Source: Paludibacter sp.
GTDB taxonomy: Bacteria; Bacteroidota; Bacteroidia; Bacteroidales; Paludibacteraceae
DNA length: 8,666 nucleotides
Direction of reading: 5' to 3'
Assembly (NCBI GenBank): GCA_028748945.1
Contig: JAQTOL010000115.1
Span: forward strand, 1 to 8,666
Part shown: positions 1 through 6,574 of the stretch, one piece after another
Position numbering within the stretch: position 1 is the first letter of the stretch
How the letters are laid out: every line of letters begins with the position of its first letter
Notes under the pieces: model-generated
Database searches by the model: none
What the model was told of the DNA's origin: nothing
The model's input: only the letters and a program-made list of their open reading frames with translations
Position numbers and translations under genes: made by a program

Positions 1-2
1 TT

Positions 3-290
3 TTAAGTGATATCAAGATGTTCAATGCCGTGGTTGAAGATTTGAAAAAGATTCCTGAAGTCGTTGAATGTCATTATGCAACCGGGAAATATTCCATGTT
101 TGTGAAAATTTATGCCAAGGATAACCGACATTTATTACAAATTATTCTGGAACGTTTAACGTTAATTCCCGGTATTGCACATACCGAAACTTTCCAAATT
201 TCTTTGGACGAGATTTTCCGTCGCCAGTTATCTGTATTTGAAATTGAATCAAATGTAGAAGTGGCTGATGAAGAATATAATGTGGAATGA
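3..290 (+). CDS. Lrp/AsnC-family transcriptional regulator, C-terminal part (5' end outside window)
   Basis: The frame is open to the left edge, so this is the 3' part of a longer gene; the ATG at 18 is an internal methionine, not the start. The visible 95 codons match the C-terminal effector-binding (RAM/AsnC-type) domain: an IPEVVECHYATGKYSMFVK stretch, then an AKDNRHL segment, IPGIAHTETF and a closing SLDEIFRRQL. Family members are about 150-165 residues with an N-terminal winged helix that binds DNA; that half is missing here. Lrp/AsnC proteins form dimers and octamers and tune transcription in response to amino acids or related small molecules. The ligand and targets cannot be read from this fragment. 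The acidic tail after the domain (about 20 residues) is ordinary for the family. The gene ends just before a strong hairpin and converges on argS. The family call is firm; the specific regulator is not known. Confidence 0.88.
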   Translation, partial: LSDIKMFNAVVEDLKKIPEVVECHYATGKYSMFVKIYAKDNRHLLQIILERLTLIPGIAHTETFQISLDEIFRRQLSVFEIESNVEVADEEYNVE

Positions 291-306
291 TAAGCCCTGA
301 GTACAT

Positions 307-341
307 AAAAAAAAACGCCGGATTTTTTCCGGCGTTTTTTT
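307..341. terminator. Bidirectional intrinsic terminator between the Lrp-type gene and argS
   Basis: CGCCGG (316-321) pairs with CCGGCG (329-334) around an ATTTTTT loop. The stem is flanked by nine A on the left and seven T on the right, and CAT/ATG just outside also pair. On the + strand the T run follows the stem; on the - strand the A run becomes a T run. The hairpin therefore suits termination of both converging genes. It lies 25 bp after the regulator stop and 27 bp after the argS stop. Confidence 0.93.
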
Positions 342-368
342 ATGTCATAACCTGAGTTTTTATAGTAT

Positions 369-2162
369 CTACATTCTTTCCGGTACGTCTATACCTAATA
401 AACTCATACCTGTTTTAATAACTGATGCCGTAGATTCGGAAAGAACTAATCTGAATTGTTTCAGGTCTTTGTTTTCTTCTTTCAGAATGCTGAAGTCATG
501 GTAGAATTGGTTGTATTCTTTCACTAATTCGTAAATATAGTTGGCAATTAAGGCGGGACTAAACTCTTCACCGGCCAGACGGATAATCGAAGGAAATTCA
601 GTGAGTAACTGAACCAGGTAACTTTCTTTTTCCGAAATGATCAGTGCGTTGTTTTCAATCGAACTGAACCTTAATCCCTGCTCTGCTGCTTTACGCAAAA
701 CCGATTTAATCCTTGCGTGTGTATATTGAATAAATGGTCCGGTATTCCCGTTAAAATCAATGGATTCTTTGGGATTAAAAGTCATATTTTTCCGTGGATC
801 CACTTTCAGAATAAAATACTTGAGCGAACCGAGTCCCACCAACCGCGCAATATCTTCAATTTCTTCGGGAGTACAATTGTCCAGTTTGCCTAGCTCCTGC
901 GATGTTTCACGGGCTGTTTCAATCATTTCATCCATCAGATCGTCCGCATCGACCACGGTTCCTTCACGGCTTTTCATTTTACCCTCGGGAAGCTCCACCA
1001 TGCCATATGAAAAGTGGACCAAACCTTTTCCCCATTCAAATCCCAGTTTGTCGAGCAAAATGGAAAGTACCTGGAAATGGTAATTCTGTTCATTGCCAAC
1101 AACGTAAACCATTTTCCTGATCGGATAATCGTTGTAACGAAGTTTGGCGGTACCAATGTCCTGAGTCATGTATACCGAAGTTCCATCCGAGCGCAACAGC
1201 AATTTCTCATCCAGTCCATCGGCTGTCAGATCGGCCCAAACCGAACCATCTTCACGTTGTTTGAAAATATCTTTTTTGACTCCTCGTTCAACTTCCGATT
1301 TTCCTTCGAGATAGGTTTCCGATTCATAATAAATCTGATCAAAATCAACGCCCAGTTTTTTATAGGTAACGTCGAATCCGGCATAAACCCAACTGTTCAT
1401 GGTTTCCCATAAATGACGGACTTCGGGATCGTTTTTTTCCCAGGACAGCAACATTTTCTGCGCTTCGAGAATAAGTGGAGCTGATTTTTTAGCTTCTTCT
1501 TCACTCATTCCTTTATCCATGAGTTCTTTGATTTCAGCTTTATAGGCTTTGTCGAAAACGACATAGTATTTTCCCACTAAATGGTCACCTTTCAAACCCG
1601 AGCTCTCCGGAGTTTCTCCCTTACCCCATTTTTTCCAGGCCAGCATCGATTTACAAATATGAATACCCCGGTCGTTTACGATATTTGTTTTGACAACTTT
1701 CCACCCGTTAGCTTTTTGAATCTCAGCAATGCTGAATCCGAGTAAATTGTTGCGGATATGTCCTAAATGTAGTGGTTTATTGGTATTTGGTGACGAATAC
1801 TCAATCATCATCAATTCCGAATCATCGGTTGCCGCTGTTATCCCGAATTGGGCATTGGCATGAATATCATTTAATGCACGAAGCCAATAATTTTGACTGA
1901 TGGTTAGATTCAAAAATCCTTTAATGACATTGAAAGACGAAATTACTGAATTGTTCAGCTTTAGGAATTCTCCAATTTCCTGTCCTGTTTGCTCGGGCGA
2001 TTTACGGGCGGCTTTCACAAATGGAAAAATGACGACGGTCAGATCGCCTTCAAACTCTCTCTTGGTCTTTTGAAGTTGTATCTGATTTAACTCCGTTTTC
2101 AATCCGTAAAGTGTTTCTACGGCTTGCATAACTACGGTTCCAATGGTCGTTTCTAAATTCAT
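369..2162 (-). CDS. argS: Arginyl-tRNA synthetase
   Basis: This cytoplasmic class I aminoacyl-tRNA synthetase charges tRNA-Arg with arginine using ATP. At 597 residues it has the usual bacterial length. Domains in order are an N-terminal Add-1 domain that contacts the tRNA D-loop (about 1-105), a Rossmann catalytic core, and a helical DALR anticodon-binding domain from about 475 (GPFIQYTHARIKSVLRKA at 475-492). The HIGH motif appears as HLGH at 132-135, inside SSPNTNKPLHLGHIRNN. The KMSKS counterpart is KMKSREG at 395-401, followed by TVV. The protein ends in PERM, a typical ArgS C-terminus. The ATG at 2162 fits because the Add-1 domain begins right after it and a TATCTTTG promoter element lies 25 bp upstream; no GG-rich Shine-Dalgarno is visible, as usual in Bacteroidota. 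It appears to be a single-gene unit, bounded by its own promoter and the 307-341 terminator. Nothing is broken or missing. Confidence 0.98.
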   Translation of the reverse strand: MNLETTIGTVVMQAVETLYGLKTELNQIQLQKTKREFEGDLTVVIFPFVKAARKSPEQTGQEIGEFLKLNNSVISSFNVIKGFLNLTISQNYWLRALNDIHANAQFGITAATDDSELMMIEYSSPNTNKPLHLGHIRNNLLGFSIAEIQKANGWKVVKTNIVNDRGIHICKSMLAWKKWGKGETPESSGLKGDHLVGKYYVVFDKAYKAEIKELMDKGMSEEEAKKSAPLILEAQKMLLSWEKNDPEVRHLWETMNSWVYAGFDVTYKKLGVDFDQIYYESETYLEGKSEVERGVKKDIFKQREDGSVWADLTADGLDEKLLLRSDGTSVYMTQDIGTAKLRYNDYPIRKMVYVVGNEQNYHFQVLSILLDKLGFEWGKGLVHFSYGMVELPEGKMKSREGTVVDADDLMDEMIETARETSQELGKLDNCTPEEIEDIARLVGLGSLKYFILKVDPRKNMTFNPKESIDFNGNTGPFIQYTHARIKSVLRKAAEQGLRFSSIENNALIISEKESYLVQLLTEFPSIIRLAGEEFSPALIANYIYELVKEYNQFYHDFSILKEENKDLKQFRLVLSESTASVIKTGMSLLGIDVPERM

Positions 2163-2186
2163 TGTTTCTTTTTTTTATTCGGAGTG

Positions 2187-2194
2187 CAAAGATA
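2187..2194 (-). promoter_or_regulatory. Probable -7 promoter element for argS
   Basis: On the - strand these bases read TATCTTTG, an exact match to the Bacteroidota primary-sigma -7 consensus TAnnTTTG. The expected -33 TTTG is not well conserved at the right distance. Transcription would start near 2180, giving a very short leader of about 20 nt before the argS ATG. Confidence 0.7.
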
Positions 2195-2260
2195 CAAAAA
2201 TAAATGATAAGATTAAGACAGCGAATGGCAGTGGTTGATGGACAGGTATACAGCAAAACA

Positions 2261-2293
2261 AACGCTTGTTTCCCAATTAGAGAAACAAGCGTT
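2261..2293 (-). terminator. Intrinsic terminator after the outer-membrane barrel gene
   Basis: AACGCTTGTTTC (2261-2272) pairs perfectly with GAAACAAGCGTT (2282-2293): a 12-bp stem with a 9-nt loop. Read on the - strand, the stem is followed by TGTTTTG, a short U-rich tract. It starts 25 bp after the barrel gene stop, and upstream of the argS promoter, so it separates the two - strand units. Confidence 0.85.
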
Positions 2294-2318
2294 CGGTAAA
2301 AAAAAAATCAGCAATTTG

Positions 2319-2990
2319 TTAGAAAATTTTCCAGCCCAATGAAATAACAAAGGTGTTGGCCGGGATATTATCAATAGTAAGAGAACTAAGTTTTGTTTGA
2401 TACATGTCGCCGATTAAGTTGTAGCGGGCATCCAAAGTAAACATGAGTACATCAATTCCTGCACCTGCTTCCAGTCCTACCTGCGCAGCCTTGACATCTT
2501 TTAACAGTTGATCCTGCGTAACCGAACCACCGGTAGTAAGATTGCTGTAACTCAGTGAAGAACCTGCATTAAATCTAAGTTTGGGACCTGCAAATACACG
2601 CAAATTGACTAACTTTAAATCCAATAATTTGTAACCCAGCAACAGCGGAACATCCAGAGTGCTTACATTTACCAGTTTGTTGAATGTTACATCATTATTA
2701 ACGGCATCTTTGAAGGTTATGGTATAATCTTTTTTCCCCATGGAATATAAGAATTCCGGTTGAAAATAGATATTTTTAAAACCTAACCGGGCAAAGACAC
2801 CGGCATGAAAGCCGTTTGCCAGTTCGGAACTAACAGAGTTCAGGTTGTAATCACCAGTTGTAACTGAACTTAAATTGTTCATACCAAGCGAAGAGTTATA
2901 ACCCGCTTTGATACCAAAATTTAATTGTGCAAAGGTGAAAGTAACAGAGAATAGCAATACTGCAGCAATAATAATTTTTTTCATAAACAT
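2319..2990 (-). CDS. Small outer-membrane beta-barrel protein (PorT/OMP_b-brl_2 type)
   Basis: The 223-residue product has a signal peptide (MKKIIIAAVLLFSVTFTFA, cleavage likely before QLNFG) followed by alternating amphipathic strands: GIKAGYNSS at 26-34, FHAGVFARLGFKNIYFQPEF at 61-80, STLDVPLLLGYKL at 110-122, RVFAGP at 131-136, and a final FVISLGWKIF. The terminal phenylalanine is the usual beta-barrel assembly signal. This pattern, especially the LDVPLLLGYK and FAGP segments, marks the widespread Bacteroidota barrel family annotated as porin family or PorT-like. Most members have no known substrate, so no transport role is assigned. Two starts are possible, 2990 (MFMKK) and 2984 (MKK); neither has a clear ribosome site, and the second gives a more standard signal peptide. 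The gene follows the lytic transglycosylase by 81 bp with no hairpin or recognisable promoter between, so the two may be co-transcribed. Confidence 0.88.
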   Translation of the reverse strand: MFMKKIIIAAVLLFSVTFTFAQLNFGIKAGYNSSLGMNNLSSVTTGDYNLNSVSSELANGFHAGVFARLGFKNIYFQPEFLYSMGKKDYTITFKDAVNNDVTFNKLVNVSTLDVPLLLGYKLLDLKLVNLRVFAGPKLRFNAGSSLSYSNLTTGGSVTQDQLLKDVKAAQVGLEAGAGIDVLMFTLDARYNLIGDMYQTKLSSLTIDNIPANTFVISLGWKIF

Positions 2991-3071
2991 ATTTTTTAGA
3001 ATTAATACTAAAACGAGACTGTAATTTTTAATAAACGGTTAATGGAAATAATTGTTGTAAATAATAAGAAA

Positions 3072-3989
3072 TTAAAGTATCACCCACATGGGATTATGAA
3101 TCGTCACTTTTGAAATATTATATATGAAATCTGCCTTATCGGGAACTTGTATAAAGTATTCTTTCTTTTTGGAATTTGTCAATTTCCTGTCCCGCAGCCA
3201 GATATTGAAATCTTTCAATTGTGAATAGCTGATCCCGTAACGTGCTGCCCAGCTTGTCCAATCGCTTACAGAATCTTTAACTATAACATCTTTGGTATTT
3301 ATCGTCTGATAAAAATCATCGCGATGCAACTGATACCCGAACGCTTTCGGATTTTCGAGAAATTGTTTCATAGCCAGGATACGGAAAACGTACCGGCTGG
3401 TTTCGGAAGATAACAAAATATCGAAAGATTGATTAGCCTGTTGTTTCGTAAATTCTTCCGAAATGCGTCCCATTCCGGCATTATACGAAGCAGCTACCGT
3501 AATCCAGTTATTGAATTTATTATAGGCACTCTTGAAATACTTGCAGGCTGCTTCGGTTTCTTTTTCGATATGATACCGCTCATCCACTTCATCGTTCACT
3601 TCCAGTCCGAATTGTTCGGCTGTTTTTGGCATCAATTGCCAGAGTCCCGCTGCCTGTGCGCCTGATTGTGCTCTGGGATCAAGATTACTTTCAACAACAG
3701 CCAGATATTTGAAATCGTCAGGAATCCCGTTTCGTTTTAAAATAGGTTCAATAACAGGGAAATAACGGTTTGCCCTTTTTATTTGTAATAAGCTTACAGA
3801 ATGATTGTAAGCAATAACGATTTGTTCCCGGTCGAAGCGCTCACGCATGTCATAACGCTCCAACGATATTGTTTGTCCGGAAAATTCAACTTTTGAAGGA
3901 ATTGGAACTGAAGAGACAGGTTCCACTGCAAATGACGTCAGACAAATGAATACCAACAAAAAGAATATGATTCCGGTTTTATTCTTCAT
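3072..3989 (-). CDS. Periplasmic lytic transglycosylase, SLT (MltD-like) domain
   Basis: Lytic transglycosylases cleave the glycan strands of peptidoglycan between MurNAc and GlcNAc, forming a 1,6-anhydro end, and make room for growth and envelope insertions. The 305-residue product begins with a signal peptide (hydrophobic run at about 7-20); there is no lipobox cysteine at a cleavage site, so it is probably soluble in the periplasm. The SLT domain spans about 78-215. The catalytic glutamate is E100 in AVVESNLDP, followed by AAGLWQLMP at 113-121 and AASYNAGMGRI at 166-176, the three hallmark motifs. Residues about 240-283 (DWTSWAARYGISYSQLKDFN, then a YFIQVP strand) resemble a degenerate LysM sugar-binding repeat, where E. 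coli MltD carries clear LysM repeats. The ATG at 3989 is supported by the signal peptide and by a TATCTTTG element 38 bp upstream. It is divergent from coaD and probably leads a unit with the barrel gene. The family call is firm; the exact enzyme name is not. Confidence 0.94.
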   Translation of the reverse strand: MKNKTGIIFFLLVFICLTSFAVEPVSSVPIPSKVEFSGQTISLERYDMRERFDREQIVIAYNHSVSLLQIKRANRYFPVIEPILKRNGIPDDFKYLAVVESNLDPRAQSGAQAAGLWQLMPKTAEQFGLEVNDEVDERYHIEKETEAACKYFKSAYNKFNNWITVAASYNAGMGRISEEFTKQQANQSFDILLSSETSRYVFRILAMKQFLENPKAFGYQLHRDDFYQTINTKDVIVKDSVSDWTSWAARYGISYSQLKDFNIWLRDRKLTNSKKKEYFIQVPDKADFIYNISKVTIHNPMWVIL

Positions 3990-4027
3990 ATTTTCGCTCA
4001 GCGTTTAAATAGATTATTTTATGAATA

Positions 4028-4035
4028 CAAAGATA
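4028..4035 (-). promoter_or_regulatory. Probable -7 promoter element for the lytic transglycosylase unit
   Basis: Reads TATCTTTG on the - strand, identical to the argS and coaD elements and matching TAnnTTTG. No good -33 TTTG is seen. Transcription would start near 4022, giving a leader of about 33 nt before the ATG at 3989. It forms the - arm of a divergent promoter pair, 82 bp from the coaD element. Confidence 0.7.
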
Positions 4036-4117
4036 ATCTATAAACTGATATAGCTCACGTAAAAACTAAAAATAACAAACTTATCTTACTGTTTTTAACA
4101 GCTAAAATAATTTTTTC

Positions 4118-4125
4118 TATCTTTG
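4118..4125 (+). promoter_or_regulatory. Probable -7 promoter element for the coaD-S41 peptidase unit
   Basis: TATCTTTG on the + strand matches the Bacteroidota -7 consensus TAnnTTTG. The expected -33 region is only A/T-rich. Transcription would begin near 4131, giving coaD a leader of about 84 nt, much longer than the argS (about 20 nt) and lytic transglycosylase (about 33 nt) leaders. That leader carries a short reading frame and a weak inverted repeat. Confidence 0.7.
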
Positions 4126-4172
4126 TACTTGTTTTTAATCGCAAATCTTTCGGGAAGAACATTTTCAGAAAG

Positions 4173-4211
4173 ATGAACGAATTATTGACAGAACAAAACC
4201 TGAAATTATAA
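4173..4211 (+). CDS. Possible 12-codon upstream reading frame in the coaD leader
   Basis: ATG at 4173 opens MNELLTEQNLKL and stops with TAA at 4209-4211, three bases before the coaD ATG. It lies wholly inside the leader predicted from the 4118-4125 promoter. Its ATG overlaps the right arm of an inverted repeat (ATCTTTC at 4145-4151, GAAAGAT at 4168-4174; 16-nt loop). The peptide has no run of a single amino acid that would suggest classical attenuation. It could couple ribosomes to coaD, or be chance in AT-rich DNA. I recognise no homologue. Confidence 0.2.
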   Translation: MNELLTEQNLKL

Positions 4212-4214
4212 GTC

Positions 4215-4667
4215 ATGAAACGTGCCATTTTTCCGGGGACATTCGATCCTTTCACTATCGGTCATTATAGTATTGTAATTAGAGGATTAGCCTTTTTTGA
4301 TGAAATTATCATTGGAATCGGTTTAAATCAGACAAAGAAAACACTGTTTTCTGTTGAAAAACGGATAGAAATGATTCATCAGGCTTTTGAAAATGAGCCG
4401 CGAGTTAAAGTGATGTCTTATAATAGTCTGACCGTTGATTTTGCTCTTTCGGTTGATGCCGGATACGTTTTGAGAGGTCTGCGTACGGTTGGTGATTTTG
4501 AATATGAACGGACTATTGCGGATACCAATCGAAAACTCACCGGTATTGAAACAGTTATCCTTTTTACCGAATCGGATTATTCCTATATTTCCTCTACGGT
4601 GGCACGCGATCTGATTTCATATGGAAAAGATATTTCACTTTTTTTACCCCCTAATGTAAAATTGTAA
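4215..4667 (+). CDS. coaD: Pantetheine-phosphate adenylyltransferase
   Basis: The enzyme catalyses the fourth step of coenzyme A synthesis in the cytoplasm, transferring AMP from ATP to 4'-phosphopantetheine to give dephospho-CoA and pyrophosphate. At 150 residues it is slightly shorter than the usual 155-165. The nucleotidyltransferase signature is near the N-terminus: [12 protein letters not shown] at 6-17, with the T/HxGH motif as TIGH (14-17). [13 protein letters not shown] at 86-98 matches the conserved RGLR...DFEYE segment, and [10 protein letters not shown] at 124-133 is the ISS(S/T) ATP-binding motif. The start is fixed because the catalytic fold begins at residue 2. There is no obvious Shine-Dalgarno. 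The S41 peptidase gene follows after 41 bp, so the two are probably one transcript; I recall this gene pair from other Bacteroidales. Nothing is missing from the active site. Confidence 0.97.
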   Translation: MKRAIFPGTFDPFTIGHYSIVIRGLAFFDEIIIGIGLNQTKKTLFSVEKRIEMIHQAFENEPRVKVMSYNSLTVDFALSVDAGYVLRGLRTVGDFEYERTIADTNRKLTGIETVILFTESDYSYISSTVARDLISYGKDISLFLPPNVKL

Positions 4668-4671
4668 AAAC

Positions 4672-4692
4672 TCTCTGACCTTCTATCAGGGA
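4672..4692 (+). other. Small inverted repeat between coaD and the S41 peptidase gene
   Basis: TCTCTGA (4672-4678) pairs with TCAGGGA (4686-4692) across a 7-nt loop, with one G-U pair in RNA. It starts five bases after the coaD stop and ends 16 bases before the next start. No T tract follows, so it is unlikely to be an efficient terminator; mRNA stability or partial attenuation is possible. It may be chance. Confidence 0.3.
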
Positions 4693-4708
4693 CTCTATTA
4701 TTTCAATT

Positions 4709-6364
4709 ATGAAAAGAACCATTTATTTATCGCTTCTTCTGTTTTGCATCAGTACAAGTATTTTTGCAGCTCCAACCGTAGATCAACATAGCTTTCGAAT
4801 CAGTAAAAACATGAGTATTTTCAATTCTCTTTTTCGGGAACTGGATATGTATTATGTTGATACCCTCAACTATGACAAAGTTGTGAAGACTGCTATTGAC
4901 AAAATGCTTGAAAAGCTTGATCCCTATACAGTTTATATTCCTGAGTCAGAAACGGATGATTTGAAATTTATGACTACCGGTGAATATGCCGGAATTGGTG
5001 CCATGATTATGAAAATTGACAAGGACGTTCTGGTTTCCGAGCCCTATGAAGGTATGCCTGCCCAGCGAAATGATGTTCGTGCAGGTGATATCATTCTAGA
5101 AGTTGACGGAAAAAATGTAGCGGGTTTGACAGTGAGTCAGGTTAGTGCACTTTTAAAAGGAACTCAAAATACTGTGATAAAACTTAAACTTAAACGTTTA
5201 GGAGAAAAGAAGCCCATCGAGAAAGAGTTTAAGCGTGAAAAGATACAGGTGAATCCAGTTGGATATTCTGCACTGGTGGCAGATAAAGTCGGATATGTTT
5301 TGCTTAATGAATTTACTGACCGGGCGGCTATTGAAGTTAAATCAGCGGTGGACGATTTGGTAAAACAGCATCACATTGAGTCGTTGGTATTGGATATTCG
5401 GAACAATGGTGGAGGATTGGTTGATGAAGCAGTGAAAATTGTTGGTTATTTTGTTCCCAAAGGAACTGATGTGGTAACAACAAAAGGGAAAAACAGTGAC
5501 GCTGACAGGACCTACAAAACGCCTTCCGAACCGATTTTCCCGAACTTAAAAATTGTAGTATTGACAAACCGTTCATCCGCTTCAGCATCTGAAATTACTG
5601 CTGGTTCTTTACAGGATCTCGACAGAGCTGTTATTGTTGGTGAACGAACTTTCGGTAAAGGATTGGTGCAGAATATTCGCCCTGTTGGATACGGAGGACA
5701 CCTGAAAGTGACTACCGCTAAATACTACATCCCCAGTGGACGTTGTATTCAGGCAATTGATTACAGTCACAGGAATGATGATGGAAGTGTGGGGCATATC
5801 CCCGATAGTTTAACTTCAGAATTTTTGACCCGGAATGGTCGTAAAGTTCGTGATGGTGGTGGTATTGTTCCTGATACAATTACCAAGGACGATCGTAAAC
5901 TGAACATTGCTTATTATATTTATGCCCAAAACTTGTATTTTGATTTTGCAACAAAATATGTACTAACTCATCCAACAATCGCTTCACCTGCCGATTTTAG
6001 TTTGTCGGATGAAGATTTTAAAGCTTTTACAGACTATTTAGTCGAAAAGAAATTTACATATACTTCGCAAACTGAAAAATATTACGATCAGTTGTTTGAA
6101 ATGGCTCAAAATGAGAATCTTGATAAACGGGCAAAGGATGAATTCGCAGCTTTAAAGGCGAAACTGGTTCCTGATATTGCGAAAAGTATTGAAGAGAATA
6201 AAAATGATATCAAAGAATTGCTAAGTCTGGAAATCATTAAACGATATTATTTCCAAAAAGGTGATATTCAGTATTCTTTACGTACTGATAACGATTTGAA
6301 TGCCGCTTTGCAAATTCTGAAACCCGGAGGAGAATATTTGAAAATACTTCACACGAATAACTAA
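4709..6364 (+). CDS. S41 family C-terminal processing peptidase (CtpA/Prc-like), periplasmic
   Basis: S41 proteases degrade or trim periplasmic proteins from exposed C-termini. The 551-residue product starts with a signal peptide (hydrophobic core at about 5-19, cleavage near FAAP at 19-22). A helical N-terminal segment (about 35-80, with LDPYTVYIP at 70-78) leads to a PDZ domain at about 85-175 (GEYAGIGAMI at 91-100, AGDIILEVDG at 125-134). The peptidase core follows: LVLDIRNNGGG at 226-236, then SSASASEI at 289-296 with likely nucleophile S292, and TFGKGLVQ at 314-321 with general base K317. The 25-residue Ser-Lys spacing equals that of E. coli Tsp (S430/K455). Q321 is the conserved partner after the lysine. 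The tail beyond about 395 is helical and charged. The sequence shows an intact dyad; the substrate is unknown. It is probably co-transcribed with coaD and ends about 107 bp before a strong terminator. Confidence 0.95.
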   Translation: MKRTIYLSLLLFCISTSIFAAPTVDQHSFRISKNMSIFNSLFRELDMYYVDTLNYDKVVKTAIDKMLEKLDPYTVYIPESETDDLKFMTTGEYAGIGAMIMKIDKDVLVSEPYEGMPAQRNDVRAGDIILEVDGKNVAGLTVSQVSALLKGTQNTVIKLKLKRLGEKKPIEKEFKREKIQVNPVGYSALVADKVGYVLLNEFTDRAAIEVKSAVDDLVKQHHIESLVLDIRNNGGGLVDEAVKIVGYFVPKGTDVVTTKGKNSDADRTYKTPSEPIFPNLKIVVLTNRSSASASEITAGSLQDLDRAVIVGERTFGKGLVQNIRPVGYGGHLKVTTAKYYIPSGRCIQAIDYSHRNDDGSVGHIPDSLTSEFLTRNGRKVRDGGGIVPDTITKDDRKLNIAYYIYAQNLYFDFATKYVLTHPTIASPADFSLSDEDFKAFTDYLVEKKFTYTSQTEKYYDQLFEMAQNENLDKRAKDEFAALKAKLVPDIAKSIEENKNDIKELLSLEIIKRYYFQKGDIQYSLRTDNDLNAALQILKPGGEYLKILHTNN

Positions 6365-6470
6365 ATAACTGAAACAGATTTGAAATCTTATAAATTATGC
6401 CATAGAACTGGTGTGAATGACTTCCAGATTAACATGATTTCCATGTGCTTAATGCATTGAATTAAATAAA

Positions 6471-6506
6471 TCGACCCCAAAATACAGCCTTGTATTTTGG
6501 GGTCGA
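6471..6506. terminator. Bidirectional intrinsic terminator between the S41 peptidase and acyl-CoA dehydrogenase genes
   Basis: TCGACCCCAAAATACA (6471-6486) pairs perfectly with its complement at 6491-6506: a 16-bp stem with a 4-nt GCCT loop. T-rich sequence follows on both strands (AATTTTATTTT on +, TTTATTTAAT on -). It lies in the 210-bp gap between two converging genes, so it can end both transcripts. I see nothing else in that gap. Confidence 0.92.
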
Positions 6507-6574
6507 AATTTTATTTTGTAAAGCAGATTTTAGTATATGATACCTGAAGAACAAAAACCAGAGAATGTTATTTC

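Noticed and set aside
760..1412. Overlapping + strand frames opposite argS
   Set aside because: They are shadows of the well-supported argS coding frame; their translations are Ser/Phe-rich and show no domain.
4055..4255. 66-codon - strand frame across the divergent promoter and the start of coaD
   Set aside because: It overlaps the coaD start and both promoter elements; the product is low-complexity and Phe/Lys-rich.
4640..4646. T TTT TTA slippery heptamer in frame near the end of coaD, with a hairpin 26 bases downstream
   Set aside because: A -1 shift would meet a stop after two codons (ACC CCC TAA) and change only the last residues of the protein, and the hairpin is small. No useful frameshift product is possible.
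4672..4692. Intergenic hairpin considered as a terminator splitting coaD from the S41 gene
   Set aside because: The stem is only 7 bp with a G-U pair and no T tract follows, so co-transcription remains the better reading; it is kept only as a weak inverted repeat.
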